From Nansenia antarctica (taxonomy: Eukaryota > Chordata > Actinopteri > Argentiniformes > Microstomatidae), in contig OZ022341.1 in NCBI GenBank assembly GCA_963989245.1, forward strand, positions 53,493,496-53,557,495: a stretch of 64,000 nt of DNA. The letters are read 5' to 3'. Every line of letters begins with the position of its first letter. Within the stretch, counting starts at the first letter, position 1. The position numbers and the translations under genes are program-made. This document shows positions 10,799 to 20,827 of this stretch, piece after piece. The notes beneath the pieces are model-generated. The model was not told the DNA's origin. It saw nothing but the letters and a program-made list of their open reading frames with translations, and did no database searches.

Positions 10799-11248
10799 TT
10801 ACACAATTGTCTGAACATGTTGAACACAACTAAACACATTATGAACACACACACACGGTTGCAACTTTTTCACAAAACGTGTTACCATTGTGTCATTTTT
10901 AAACAGATTAGAAGAATATTTAGATATCAACATATCATAGGTGATGCCTCTACACATGTGATTTAAGAAGTAGATACAGTGTTCACCACATGTGACCGAT
11001 GTGACATCCTGAACTTGTTTGTCTGATAAATGTATCTCATCACATGACATGTTTAAAAAGTCATAAATCGATTTAGGAAATATTGAATGATTTGGAGCAT
11101 TTCCAAAACTGTCAAAAAAACACCCAACTCTCTCCAATATATAAACTGCCAGCCAATGCTCTCCAGGCTGGTCAGAGGGGTGTGTGTTAATTATCATAGC
11201 ACTAGGTCTTATTTGTAGAGGTTGCTGGGGCAGTTTATCACAAGCCAA
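10799..11248 (-). CDS. Adenain-like protease fragment, type B
   Basis: Last protease copy before the retrotransposon; intact. Confidence 0.83.
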   Translation of the reverse strand: MACDKLPQQPLQIRPSAMIINTHPSDQPGEHWLAVYILERVGCFFDSFGNAPNHSIFPKSIYDFLNMSCDEIHLSDKQVQDVTSVTCGEHCIYFLNHMCRGITYDMLISKYSSNLFKNDTMVTRFVKKLQPCVCVHNVFSCVQHVQTIV

Positions 11249-11284
11249 AACACCTGGCTGTCAGTTCCACAGTATTCATGATGC

Positions 11285-11484
11285 TTAATAGTAATCAACT
11301 AAAACCTGTCTGCGATGGGACACTTCAATCATACTATCATATACCGCATAAATTATTAGATTGATGGTATTAGGCAGCGGGTTCCTGAAACGTGTCTCCA
11401 GGCGTATGTTACCACTCTTGATCAATGATAGATGCTGACTATTATCCTCGTCAGGTGTCAGATTAAATGCATAAAGAGTGTACC
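11285..11484 (-). pseudogene. Capsid fragment, C-terminal part, split by retrotransposon
   Basis: C-terminal part from about Tyr84 to the stop. The insertion point lies in the TACC target; the other part is at 18934-19184. Confidence 0.66.
11481..11484. repeat. Target site duplication TACC, left
   Basis: Matches 18934-18937; an uninterrupted unit reads GTGTACCCTC once at this place. Confidence 0.92.
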
Positions 11485-11615
11485 TGAAGCGGGGTGGAAT
11501 GACAGGTATGAATGAGTGGGCGTGTCAGGGTGTAGTGGTGCGAATGAGTGTTTGTGTGTACGTCATCTGCTTCTCCACAGGTGTTCCAAATCACAATCAC
11601 TCCCATGATTGTGAG

Positions 11616-11622
11616 TATAAAG
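11616..11622 (+). promoter_or_regulatory. LTR TATA box
   Basis: TATAAAG about 130 nt into the LTR, the likely core promoter for the genomic RNA, placing U3/R roughly 25-30 nt further on. Duplicate at 17891-17897. Confidence 0.6.
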
Positions 11623-12315
11623 GCCGGTGCTTCCGTTCTACGAGAGGCCCGACCTTCCTTCCACGCACCGGCGAAATCGAGGGCTCGAACGACGGGAACG
11701 GACCTACGATTCCACGCCACACGAGAGACTTTATACAACGCCCTCAATTCATCACAGTAAAGGGAAGTCGTACTACCCTTGCCTGTGTGTGAGTTGAGCA
11801 ACACCGGGTTCTCCTTTTGTATGTGTCTGACGACTGATTTTATCCTTCCCCCTCCTGAACTACAGCGCGCACCGGACCGGACCAGCCGACCAGCACACCG
11901 GACCAGCCAACCATCACCGAACGCCGGGCGACGAGGGAGGATTACGGGAACGATCAACACCTAGCCACGGGCGCCTATCGCGAACAACCCGCTCCCTGGA
12001 CTTCCACCGAGAGTCGCAAGACTGAGCGACATCACTGACACTGAAGTGCTGGGATTCCCCCTCTCCCCTCTCCCGATTAGACGAGACTGTGGGTTGGGCT
12101 TTGAGTGTGCGGCGCTATCCATTCGAACTATCCTCACCATCAGGTTTAGTAGTTTTAGGTATACTAGTATTTTTAGCAGAGTTCCGGTTAGAAGCCTAGT
12201 CTCGGCTGCCCGCTTGGAGGTAACAGTATAGTTCAGGTAGGACCAGTGTAGTCAGCTGCAGTGTGCAGTGTTTCGCATGCCTTATTGGGTACAGCCTACC
12301 CCATACGTTATTTAA

Positions 12316-12362
12316 CAGTGTATTTGCAGTGATACGTTTTGCAGTGTATTTGCAGTGATACG
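12316..12362 (+). repeat. Doubled 21-nt motif in the LTR
   Basis: A 21-nt motif beginning CAGTGTATTTGC occurs at 12316-12336 and 12342-12362, in a CAGTG-rich stretch. It is copied in the 3' LTR at 18591-18637. Function unknown. Confidence 0.7.
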
Positions 12363-12575
12363 GTTTTGTTGTGGTTTACTGTGTGCAGTGTTATTTTAGA
12401 GCAGCATTACTCAGACTCTCCATCAGGGGGAGCCAAACTGGGCCCAACTGTATCGTTGTCCCAAAGCATAGTGGCTGTGACGGGTGCCGCCTGACCACTC
12501 TGCCGTAGAGATTGATTTTATACTTTTAATATTACTCGTCCTGATCCTGGTGCAGGTGTTTTTTTATGAATTGTT

Positions 12576-12581
12576 AATAAA
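12576..12581 (+). promoter_or_regulatory. LTR poly(A) signal
   Basis: AATAAA 77 nt before the LTR end. The copy at 18851-18856 in the 3' LTR would end the element's transcripts. Confidence 0.55.
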
Positions 12582-12662
12582 CTTATGGTTGCAATATACT
12601 GTATATCGCCTCCTCTTGTTGTGTACTCAAGGGTCCTAGTATATCCTGTACGGCTACAATTT

Positions 12663-12680
12663 TGGCGTTGTCGGCAGGAC
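12663..12680 (+). promoter_or_regulatory. Putative primer binding site
   Basis: Starts TGGCGTTG four nt after the 5' LTR. The initial TGG fits pairing with a tRNA 3' CCA; I cannot assign the tRNA. Confidence 0.5.
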
Positions 12681-12699
12681 CCTTGACCTACATAGCAAG

Positions 12700-13713
12700 A
12701 TGGTTGACGTTGACGATGCTGGCGGGCAGCCACAGGGAGCAGTAGTTATGCCTTGGTTTATGGGTGGGCCTTGGGTGCCCCGGTTTGATGGAGGAGAGTC
12801 ATCAAAGTTTTCAGAGTGGAAAACTCAGATTGCGGCATGTATTCGAGCCCAGGGGCTAAATGCACAGCAAAGGGTCGATTTTGTGCTGAGCGCATTAGAT
12901 GGAGATGCCAAAAGAGAAGTGGCGCTGTTAGTTGCAGGGGAGCGTAACACTGACGCTAAGATCTTAGAGGAGCTAGAGAAACTATATGGGGGACAGAAGT
13001 CAGTAGCACAGCTGCGAGTAAAGTTCTTTAACTGCAAACAAGAACCTGGAGAAGAAGTGAAGGCATTCACCCTCCGACTGCGGGAACTGCACCACAGTTG
13101 GAGAACTCAAGACCCCCACGCGGGGTCGGACGACGAGCTACTACGGACTCAATTCGTCATGGGTCTGAGACCCGTACCCATGAAACGAGAGCTACAGCGG
13201 CAGCTCAGGAGGAACTCGACGACCACCTTCACAGAAACTTGTCGGGAGGCACGAGCACTGGAACGAGAGTTAGCAGGGTCTGAAGAAGCTCAAGCCTACC
13301 CTGTGTTTGTCCCTGCATCTAGGAGAGCCCCACCAACAACTCCTGATTGGCAGCAGATCAAAGAAGACTTGCGGACAGAGCTGCGCCAGGAGCTGCGCCA
13401 AGAGCTTAAAGAACAGCTGGCCCTCCTGAGTAAGTCTGTGGTAGACGAGCTGCAGGAACGCCTGAGCACAGCACAAATTGCCACACCCCCAACAGCCGCT
13501 GCAGCCTCTCAACCACTCTGGCGCCCGCAACCGAACAACCCCCAACGTCAGCGCCTGGAGTCGGCGCCTCCGGGGCTATCACACTACCAGTGGGACGGCC
13601 AAGGCCGTGCAATCTGCCGTGACTGCGGGGACGCCGGACACATCCAACGCTTCTGCCCTCGCCGACAGCCACAACAGGATTTTCGGCAACCCCGGTCACA
13701 ACAGGGCAAGTGA
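12700..13713 (+). CDS. gag: Gag polyprotein
   Basis: 337 codons from the first ATG after the primer binding site. Gag assembles the virus-like particle and packages element RNA. Residues 20-190 look like a capsid (CA) domain of the gypsy/PNMA kind, starting after the PWFMGGPWVPRFDG stretch. Residues 222-262 are a charged heptad-like region rich in QELRQEL, probably a coiled coil. A single CCHC zinc knuckle with spacing C-x2-C-x4-H-x4-C lies at 306-319, followed by a Gln/Arg-rich tail. The stop TGA overlaps the pol frame. It has no close protease motif of its own, since that lies in pol. Confidence 0.92.
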   Translation: MVDVDDAGGQPQGAVVMPWFMGGPWVPRFDGGESSKFSEWKTQIAACIRAQGLNAQQRVDFVLSALDGDAKREVALLVAGERNTDAKILEELEKLYGGQKSVAQLRVKFFNCKQEPGEEVKAFTLRLRELHHSWRTQDPHAGSDDELLRTQFVMGLRPVPMKRELQRQLRRNSTTTFTETCREARALERELAGSEEAQAYPVFVPASRRAPPTTPDWQQIKEDLRTELRQELRQELKEQLALLSKSVVDELQERLSTAQIATPPTAAAASQPLWRPQPNNPQRQRLESAPPGLSHYQWDGQGRAICRDCGDAGHIQRFCPRRQPQQDFRQPRSQQGK

Positions 13714-16700
13714 ACCGGGAGGGGCCCCCAACTGCGCCCCCACAAAGGCCCGCCATGGTAGGAAGGTGCCCAGAAATTGAAGTGACTGTCCAGGGTAAGA
13801 CCATTCCATGCATCCTTGACACTGGTTCACAAGTCACACTCATGAGCCAAACATTATTTCAGCGGCACTTCGGAGAGGAATGCATAAGTGACCCCGACCG
13901 CATATCATGGCTGGCCTTGAAAGCAGCCAATGGACTTAACATCCCTTACGTGGGTTACGCCGTACTCGATTTCAACATTGGGGGTATAGAGGTGAAGAAA
14001 AAGGGGGTGGTTATTGTTCGTGACGACTGTATCAATACTGAGTATGGGTTGCTAGGAATGAATGTAGTAACGGATTGCTGGGCCAGTATTTTTCAGGGTG
14101 GGCACCCCGGGGCTGCAGCCTTTAAATCGGTCTTCTCCCCCTCTGCAGAGAAGTTGTGGGACGTGGCCTTTGCGGCCTGCCAGAGGGCTGAGGCCTCAAC
14201 CACTCGAGTGGAACTACAGGGGGTGGCCAGACTACAGCGACAGCCCCCCGTGGTGCTGCCTCCCTCAACAGAGACAATTATCTGGGCCCAGGTACCACAA
14301 GCTGCTGGCCTGGCAGATTGCCCTGTCCTGCTGGAGGATCTGGACGGCTACGGTCGGAAATGGCGGGTGGCTAGGTCGCTGGCCTGGACCCGAGGGGGGA
14401 GAGTCCCCCTACGCATCTGCAACCCGAACCCTTTCCCCCTTGAACTGCCCCAACGGTGCCCCCTAGCCACCGTTACCCAAGTCGACCAGCACGAGATTAG
14501 GGGGAAGACGACCCTGACGCTGCGCAGCGCTGGCCCCCAGGCGATTGAGGTGGACGTCCAGCACACTGCACAGACTGCAAGTGAGGACCACCCAGCCCTG
14601 GCTCTAAAGGGCGACAGCCTGGATAGGGATCAACAAGCCCAACTGGAAGTCCTGCTACGGAAGTGGTCGCACGTATTTGCCACACACGACGAAGATTTTG
14701 GGAGGACAGCCATCATCACTCACCAGATTCCGACTGGCACAGCTCCCCCGATACGGGAACGCTACCGCCCCGTCCCCCCAAATCTCTACCCAGAGCTCCG
14801 GTCACTGCTGCAGGGTATGCTGGACAGTGGAGTCGTGCGGGAGAGCTCGAGCCCTTGGGCTGCCCCAGTGGTCCTCGTCAAGAAGAAGGATGGGTCTTGG
14901 AGATTCTGTGTTGATTACCGCAAATTAAACGCAGTGACCCACAAAGACTCCTTCCCACTGCCACGAATCGAAGAGTCACTCACAAGCCTGTCCAAGTCAG
15001 AATGGTATTCAACCCTCGATTTGGCTAGCGGATATTGGCAGGTGGAGGTGGCGACAGAAGATCAGGAGAAAACGGCCTTCACCACGCCCTTCGGCCTCTA
15101 CCAATTTGACAGGATGCCCTTCGGCCTCTGCAATGCCCCGGCCACGTTTCAGAGGCTCATGCAGCGCTGCTTGGGGGCCCAGGTCTACGACCATCTTCTC
15201 ATCTACCTCGATGACGTAATCGTCTACTCCCCCAACTTCACTGCCCACCTGCAACACTTAGAACAAGTATTCGCTCGTCTCAACGACCACGGCTTAAAGC
15301 TTCAGCCACGCAAGTGCCACTTGTTCCAGAAGAAGGTGACTTACCTTGGACATATAGTCAGTGGCCAGGGGGTGGCGACAGATCCCGACAAGGCCGCTGT
15401 TGTCCGCGACTGGGCACCACCTATTACAGTCAAGCAGGTGCGGTCCTTTCTTGGCTTTGCAGGCTACTACCGGCGATTCATCCAGGGGTTCTCCAAGATA
15501 GCAGCCCCACTCCACCAGCTCCTCCAAGGCCAAGCCAATAGGCCCGCAGCCCCCATCCAATGGACGACCGCTTGTCAGGTGGCCTTCGACAAGTTGAAGC
15601 AGGCCCTCCTCAGCGCCCCCATCCTGGCCTACGCAGACTTCCATCTCCCATTCCGACTGTACACAGACGCTAGCCTGGATGGTCTCGGGGCTGTCCTGTC
15701 CCAGGTCCAAGAGGGGAAAGAGAGGGTCATTGCATATGCAAGTCGTAGTCTCCACCCCGCCGAACGCAACGACCAGAACTACAGCTCCTTTAAGTTAGAG
15801 CTGTTGGCACTGAAGTGGGCCGTCACGGAAAAATTCAAGGATTACCTGTGGGGCGCGCAGGTCACCATATTCACCGACAACAACCCGTTGGTCCATCTCG
15901 AAACGGCGAGGCTTGGAGCAACTGAGCAGCGATGGGCAGCCCAACTTGCCAACTACTCGTATGAGATCCGGTACCGACCTGGGGCGAAGAATCAGAACGC
16001 TGACATCTTGTCACGACTACCCGGGGAGGCGATGGGCGCCATCGTAGGGGCCACCATATCCACCTCACCCGGGGCTACGAGCCAATCCTCCGAGCTGGAG
16101 CTATGGAGGGAACGACAGATGGGAGACCCCGACTTTCGACTGCTCCAGGCCTGGATAACCAAAGGTGAGCCCCCTGCATCTATTGATCGTTCAGTTTTGT
16201 CCCCCCAGCTCCGCTGCCTGCTCCGCGAATGGGCGCACCTAGAGCTCTGTGAGGGGATCCTGGTGAGACATGTGACTGAGCCAGACACGGGCGCTCCAGT
16301 GAAACAGATCGTTGTCCCGGAATCCCAAGCTCGTGCCCTGTGGGAGGATTACCACAAGGCGGCAGGACATCCAAACGGTGACCGAATGATGTCATTGCTA
16401 AGGAGGAGATTCTACTGGACGGGTATGAGCAGAAATGCCCGGGCTTGGTCAGCAGAGTGCATCACTTGTGTGGTAGGAAAAGCAGGTGCACAGCCAAAGG
16501 CACCTCTGTGTTCCATTCTATCCAGCTATCCCTTCGAGACTGTAGCCATAGATTATTTGACCCTCGGACGGCCTGCTGACACTTACCAATACATTCTTGT
16601 CATCACAGATCTGTTCTCTCGCTATGCGCTGGCAGTCCCCACCAAGGACCAGACGGCTGCTACTACAGTGAAAGCCCTCTGGACTGCGCTCATCCTTCCC

Positions 16701-17699
16701 TTCGGCTGCCCAGAACGCATTCTTACGGACCGAGGGGGAGCATTTGAGTCGGCCCTGATGCAGCAACTCTGTGCAATGTATGGCTGCCAGAAGGTGAGAA
16801 CAACCCCCTACCATCCACAAGGCAACGGGGCCTGCGAAAGGCTCAACCGCACACTCCTCTCGCTACTGAGTACGATTGAAGCCAAGCACCAAGCCCAGTG
16901 GCCAGCCCAGCTCCCTGCACTTCTACAAGCCTTCAACAACACCACCCATGCAAGCACAGGCATGACGCCCCACTACGTCGTCTTCGGCCGCCACGCCAGG
17001 CTTCCAGTGGACATGCTCCATGAAGTCGCACCGCCTCAACAGAGAGACGACCTGGACGGGTGGGTCAAAAGACATCATCAAGCCCTTCTGCAAGCCTATG
17101 TCACGGTTCGCAACAACGTAGAGCGGCGCAACAACTGGAACGAGGAGAACTACAACCGGAACGCACGGAGCTTACCACTGCTACCAGGAGAGAGGGTGTT
17201 GATGAGGAACTTTCGCCGCCAAGCACAAGGGAAGCTAGCCCCCCGGTGGCTCCCAACACCTTTTGTGGTGGTTTCCCAGCTATCGGATCAGCCAGTCTTC
17301 GCCATACGACCAGAAGGGAAAGACGGCCCCATCCGAACCATCCACCGCAACAACTTGAGGCCATGCCCAGGAGACTCGGCGATGAGGGACGACCAGGGTA
17401 TGAATCTTCCAGCAAGCAATCCAGATCGTGCTCAACATGGACAACCGCAGCCCGTTTGGCCATGCAGGTGGATGGTCCAGCCACAGCCACCCGCTCCGCC
17501 TCGACACGGCCGTACATCTGGACCACCAAGTCCAATCCAAGGACCACCCTTCCCTCCAGCAATGGCACCGGATCCGACTGCCCCAATTGCCCAGCCTCAG
17601 GAGGCCCCAGAGCACCAACTCGGGGCAGACCAAGGCGATTCACGGCGGTATTCACTCCGCCCCAATCGTGGCAACCCTCCATCACGGTTTTCACCTTAA
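13710..17699 (+). CDS. pol: Pol polyprotein (protease, RT, RNase H, integrase)
   Basis: 1,329 codons counted from a GTG at 13710. The frame is open from 13623, after a TGA at 13620, and is -1 relative to gag, so it is probably made as a Gag-Pol fusion rather than from its own start. Aspartic protease DTGS is at 37-40; RT catalytic YLDD at 499-502; RNase H carboxylates Asp653, Glu697, Asp723; integrase zinc residues His882, His887, Cys917, Cys920; integrase catalytic Asp948, Asp1007, Glu1043 (D58D35E). A GPY/F-like module lies near 1150-1215, followed by a Pro-rich tail. No internal stop. All catalytic residues are present, so it may be active. Confidence 0.95.
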   Translation: MNREGPPTAPPQRPAMVGRCPEIEVTVQGKTIPCILDTGSQVTLMSQTLFQRHFGEECISDPDRISWLALKAANGLNIPYVGYAVLDFNIGGIEVKKKGVVIVRDDCINTEYGLLGMNVVTDCWASIFQGGHPGAAAFKSVFSPSAEKLWDVAFAACQRAEASTTRVELQGVARLQRQPPVVLPPSTETIIWAQVPQAAGLADCPVLLEDLDGYGRKWRVARSLAWTRGGRVPLRICNPNPFPLELPQRCPLATVTQVDQHEIRGKTTLTLRSAGPQAIEVDVQHTAQTASEDHPALALKGDSLDRDQQAQLEVLLRKWSHVFATHDEDFGRTAIITHQIPTGTAPPIRERYRPVPPNLYPELRSLLQGMLDSGVVRESSSPWAAPVVLVKKKDGSWRFCVDYRKLNAVTHKDSFPLPRIEESLTSLSKSEWYSTLDLASGYWQVEVATEDQEKTAFTTPFGLYQFDRMPFGLCNAPATFQRLMQRCLGAQVYDHLLIYLDDVIVYSPNFTAHLQHLEQVFARLNDHGLKLQPRKCHLFQKKVTYLGHIVSGQGVATDPDKAAVVRDWAPPITVKQVRSFLGFAGYYRRFIQGFSKIAAPLHQLLQGQANRPAAPIQWTTACQVAFDKLKQALLSAPILAYADFHLPFRLYTDASLDGLGAVLSQVQEGKERVIAYASRSLHPAERNDQNYSSFKLELLALKWAVTEKFKDYLWGAQVTIFTDNNPLVHLETARLGATEQRWAAQLANYSYEIRYRPGAKNQNADILSRLPGEAMGAIVGATISTSPGATSQSSELELWRERQMGDPDFRLLQAWITKGEPPASIDRSVLSPQLRCLLREWAHLELCEGILVRHVTEPDTGAPVKQIVVPESQARALWEDYHKAAGHPNGDRMMSLLRRRFYWTGMSRNARAWSAECITCVVGKAGAQPKAPLCSILSSYPFETVAIDYLTLGRPADTYQYILVITDLFSRYALAVPTKDQTAATTVKALWTALILPFGCPERILTDRGGAFESALMQQLCAMYGCQKVRTTPYHPQGNGACERLNRTLLSLLSTIEAKHQAQWPAQLPALLQAFNNTTHASTGMTPHYVVFGRHARLPVDMLHEVAPPQQRDDLDGWVKRHHQALLQAYVTVRNNVERRNNWNEENYNRNARSLPLLPGERVLMRNFRRQAQGKLAPRWLPTPFVVVSQLSDQPVFAIRPEGKDGPIRTIHRNNLRPCPGDSAMRDDQGMNLPASNPDRAQHGQPQPVWPCRWMVQPQPPAPPRHGRTSGPPSPIQGPPFPPAMAPDPTAPIAQPQEAPEHQLGADQGDSRRYSLRPNRGNPPSRFSP

Positions 17700-17745
17700 G
17701 GGTCGAAACAGACTGACTAGAGTCGTGCTCGGGACGACCACGTGT

Positions 17746-17759
17746 AAAGGGGGGGCGAA
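17746..17759 (+). promoter_or_regulatory. Polypurine tract
   Basis: AAAGGGGGGG followed by CGAA, directly before the 3' LTR. It is the expected primer site for plus-strand DNA synthesis. Confidence 0.75.
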
Positions 17760-18933
17760 TGAAGCGGGGTGGAATGACAGGTATGAATGAGTGGGCGTGT
17801 CAGGGTGTAGTGGTGCGAATGAGTGTTTGTGTGTACGTCATCTGCTTCTCCACAGGTGTTCCAAATCACAATCACTCCCATGATTGTGAGTATAAAGGCC
17901 GGTGCTTCCGTTCTACGAGAGGCCCGACCTTCCTTCCACGCACCGGCGAAATCGAGGGCTCGAACGACGGGAACGGACCTACGATTCCACGCCACACGAG
18001 AGACTTTATACAACGCCCTCAATTCATCACAGTAAAGGGAAGTCGTACTACCCTTGCCTGTGTGTGAGTTGAGCAACACCGGGTTCTCCTTTTGTATGTG
18101 TCTGACGACTGATTTTATCCTTCCCCCTCCTGAACTACAGCGCGCACCGGACCGGACCAGCCGACCAGCACACCGGACCAGCCAACCATCACCGAACGCC
18201 GGGCGACGAGGGAGGATTACGGGAACGATCAACACCTAGCCACGGGCGCCTATCGCGAACAACCCGCTCCCTGGACTTCCACCGAGAGTCGCAAGACTGA
18301 GCGACATCACTGACACTGAAGTGCTGGGATTCCCCCTCTCCCCTCTCCCGATTAGACGAGACTGTGGGTTGGGCTTTGAGTGTGCGGCGCTATCCATTCG
18401 AACTATCCTCACCATCAGGTTTAGTAGTTTTAGGTATACTAGTATTTTTAGCAGAGTTCCGGTTAGAAGCCTAGTCTCGGCTGCCCGCTTGGAGGTAACA
18501 GTATAGTTCAGGTAGGACCAGTGTAGTCAGCTGCAGTGTGCAGTGTTTCGCATGCCTTATTGGGTACAGCCTACCCCATACGTTATTTAACAGTGTATTT
18601 GCAGTGATACGTTTTGCAGTGTATTTGCAGTGATACGGTTTTGTTGTGGTTTACTGTGTGCAGTGTTATTTTAGAGCAGCATTACTCAGACTCTCCATCA
18701 GGGGGAGCCAAACTGGGCCCAACTGTATCGTTGTCCCAAAGCATAGTGGCTGTGACGGGTGCCGCCTGACCACTCTGCCGTAGAGATTGATTTTATACTT
18801 TTAATATTACTCGTCCTGATCCTGGTGCAGGTGTTTTTTTATGAATTGTTAATAAACTTATGGTTGCAATATACTGTATATCGCCTCCTCTTGTTGTGTA
18901 CTGAAGGGTCCTAGTATATCCTGTACGGCTACA
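17760..18933 (+). repeat. 3' LTR, 1,174 bp
   Basis: Same length as the 5' LTR and one seen difference (18903). The terminal CA abuts the TACC target copy. Confidence 0.94.
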
Positions 18934-18937
18934 TACC
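18934..18937. repeat. Target site duplication TACC, right
   Basis: Second copy of the 4-bp target, directly after the terminal CA of the 3' LTR. Confidence 0.92.
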
Positions 18938-19184
18938 CTCTCAGGAAATCGTTTCGATCAATGGCCATAGCACTGTTCTTTAAATGTCTCCCTGTTGATA
19001 ACACCAGTTGATAGAATTCACGAGTTACGCAACCATTAGGGAAGTCCGGTTGTAATGGTTTGGTGGGGAACTGGACACCGTCAACATATATTGCCAGATA
19101 TTCTAGATTATAATTCTTAAAATTGAATGAGTTCTTGCCATAGTCGCCCGTAAAAGAGTCATTATCAACCATCGCTACCACCAC
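18934..19184 (-). pseudogene. Capsid fragment, N-terminal part, split by retrotransposon
   Basis: Codons 1 to about 84, with Pro19Ser. Read onward, the frame continues for about 25 codons into the LTR before a stop, so any product would be chimeric. Confidence 0.66.
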
Positions 19185-19296
19185 AGACTATGTTATTGTT
19201 TGACTAAAACCCCTTGCTTGACTAAATAAAAATGATTGTAATGATACATGAACTCTGATAATTTATTTGACCAACATTTTATTGACTTGCACAATC

Positions 19297-19747
19297 TTAC
19301 ACAATTGTCTGAACATGTTGAACACAACTAAACACATTATGAACACACACACACGGTTGCAACTTTTTCACAAAACGTGTTACCATTGTGTCATTTTTAA
19401 ACAGATTAGAAGAATATTTAGATATCAACATATCATAGGTGATGCCTCTACACATGTGATTTAAGAAGTAGATACAGTGTTCACCACATGTGACCGATGT
19501 GACATCCTGAACTTGTTTGTCTGATAAATGTATCTCATCACATGACATGTTTAAAAAGTCATAAATCGATTTAGGAAATATTGAATGATTTGGAGCATTT
19601 CCAAAACTGTCAAAAAAAACACCCAACTCTCTCCAATATATAAACTGCCAGCCAATGCTCTCCAGGCTGGTCAGAGGGGTGTGTGTTAATTATCATAGCA
19701 CTAGGTCTTATTTGTAGAGGTTGCTGGGGCAGTTTATCACAAGCCAA
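19297..19747 (-). pseudogene. Protease fragment with homopolymer frameshift, type B tail
   Basis: Eight A instead of seven at about 19613-19620 puts the His31 part and the Asp46-Cys87 part in different frames. Confidence 0.8.
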
Positions 19748-19783
19748 AACACCTGGCTGTCAGTTCCACAGTATTCATGATGC

Positions 19784-20230
19784 TTAATAGTAATCAACTA
19801 AAACCTGTCTGAGATGGGACACTTCAATCATACTATCATATACCGCATAAATTATTAGATTGATGGTATTAGGCAGCGGGTTCCTGAAACGTGTCTCCAG
19901 GCGTATGTTACCACTCTTGATCAATGATAGATGCTGACTATTATCCTCGTCAGGTGTCAGATTAAATGCATAAAGAGTGTACCCTCTCAGGAAATCGTTT
20001 CGATCAATGGCCATAGCACTGTTCTTTAAATGTCTCCCTGTTGATAACACCAGTTGATAGAATTCACGAGTTACGCAACCATTAGGGAAGTCCGGTTGTA
20101 ATGGTTTGGTGGGGAACTGGACACCGTCAACATATATTGCCAGATATTCTAGATTATAATTCTTAAAATTGAATGGGTTCTTGCCATAGTCGCCCGTAAA
20201 AGAGTCATTATCAACCATCGCTACCACCAC
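19784..20230 (-). CDS. Capsid fragment, Arg140Leu
   Basis: One substitution close to the C-terminus; 1,044 nt to the next copy. Confidence 0.66.
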   Translation of the reverse strand: MVVAMVDNDSFTGDYGKNPFNFKNYNLEYLAIYVDGVQFPTKPLQPDFPNGCVTREFYQLVLSTGRHLKNSAMAIDRNDFLRGYTLYAFNLTPDEDNSQHLSLIKSGNIRLETRFRNPLPNTINLIIYAVYDSMIEVSHLRQVLVDYY

Positions 20231-20341
20231 AGACTATGTTATTGTTTGACTAAAACCCCTTGCTTGACTAAATAAAAATGATTGTAATGATAATGAACTC
20301 TGATAATTTATTTGACCAACATTGTATTGACTTGCACAATC

Positions 20342-20791
20342 TTACACAATTGTCTGAACATGTTGAACACAACTAAACACATTATGAACACACACACACG
20401 GTTGCAACTTTTTCACAAAACGTGTTACCATTGTGTCATTTTTAAACAGATTAGAAGAATATTTAGATATCAACATATCATAGGTGATGCCTCTACACAT
20501 GTGATTTAAGAAGTAGATACAGTGTTCACCACATGTGACCGATGTGACATCCTGAACTTGTTTGTCTGATAAATGTATCTCATCACATGACATGTTTAAA
20601 AAGTCATAAATCGATTTAGGAAATATTGAATGATTTGGAGCATTTCCAAAACTGTCAAAAAAACACCCAACTCTCTCCAATATATAAACTGCCAGCCAAT
20701 GCTCTCCAGGCTGGTCAGAGGGGTGTGTGTTAATTATCATAGCACTAGGTCTTATTTGTAGAGGTTGCTGGGGCAGTTTATCACAAGCCAA
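20342..20791 (-). CDS. Adenain-like protease fragment, type B
   Basis: Seven-A run intact. The spacer beside it lacks two nt (GATAATGAAC for GATACATGAAC class) and has one change in the terminal ACATT stretch. Confidence 0.83.
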   Translation of the reverse strand: MACDKLPQQPLQIRPSAMIINTHPSDQPGEHWLAVYILERVGCFFDSFGNAPNHSIFPKSIYDFLNMSCDEIHLSDKQVQDVTSVTCGEHCIYFLNHMCRGITYDMLISKYSSNLFKNDTMVTRFVKKLQPCVCVHNVFSCVQHVQTIV

Positions 20792-20827
20792 AACACCTGG
20801 CTGTCAGTTCCACAGTATTCATGATGC

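Larger units (their letters stand above)
1..11484 (-). repeat. Polinton-derived tandem array, left arm, outer part
   Basis: Head-to-tail units with coding strand minus. The steps between successive capsid-fragment starts are 1,047 or 1,045 nt; the 2-nt difference lies in an AC run inside the protease. The array starts before the window and is cut at 11484 by a retrotransposon. Units are almost identical in sequence, which points to recent amplification or continuing homogenisation. Satellite status and Polinton origin are inferred from the encoded proteins. Confidence 0.93.
11485..12658 (+). repeat. 5' LTR, 1,174 bp
   Basis: Begins TGAAGCGG and ends GGCTACA. Same length as the 3' LTR; the one difference I saw is C at 12628 against G at 18903. 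It contains a TATA box, a doubled 21-nt motif and a poly(A) signal. No real gene lies in it; the open frames on both strands are chance frames duplicated in the other LTR. Confidence 0.94.
11485..18933 (+). mobile_element. Complete Ty3/gypsy-type LTR retrotransposon
   Basis: 7,449 bp: LTR, primer-binding region, gag, pol in the -1 frame, polypurine tract, LTR. Domain order protease-RT-RNase H-integrase is that of Ty3/gypsy (Metaviridae). No env-like frame lies between pol and the 3' LTR, and no chromodomain is visible after the integrase. Termini are TG...CA, flanked by a 4-bp TACC duplication present once in uninterrupted units. It is GC-richer than the surrounding array and opposite to the coding strand of this arm. 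Near-identical LTRs and long open frames indicate a recent, possibly still competent insertion. Confidence 0.95.

Noticed and set aside
11463..11960. Long frames in the LTRs on both strands (also 17717-18235 and the 61-104-codon frames)
   Set aside because: They lie within duplicated LTR regulatory sequence, show no domain and run across the LTR boundary.
13406..17716. Many 60-220-codon frames on both strands inside gag and pol
   Set aside because: They overlap well-supported Gag and Pol domains in other frames and arise from GC-rich coding sequence.
17200..17759. Chromodomain or env gene after the integrase
   Set aside because: The tail after the GPY/F-like module is proline-rich and unstructured, and only 60 nt separate the pol stop from the 3' LTR.
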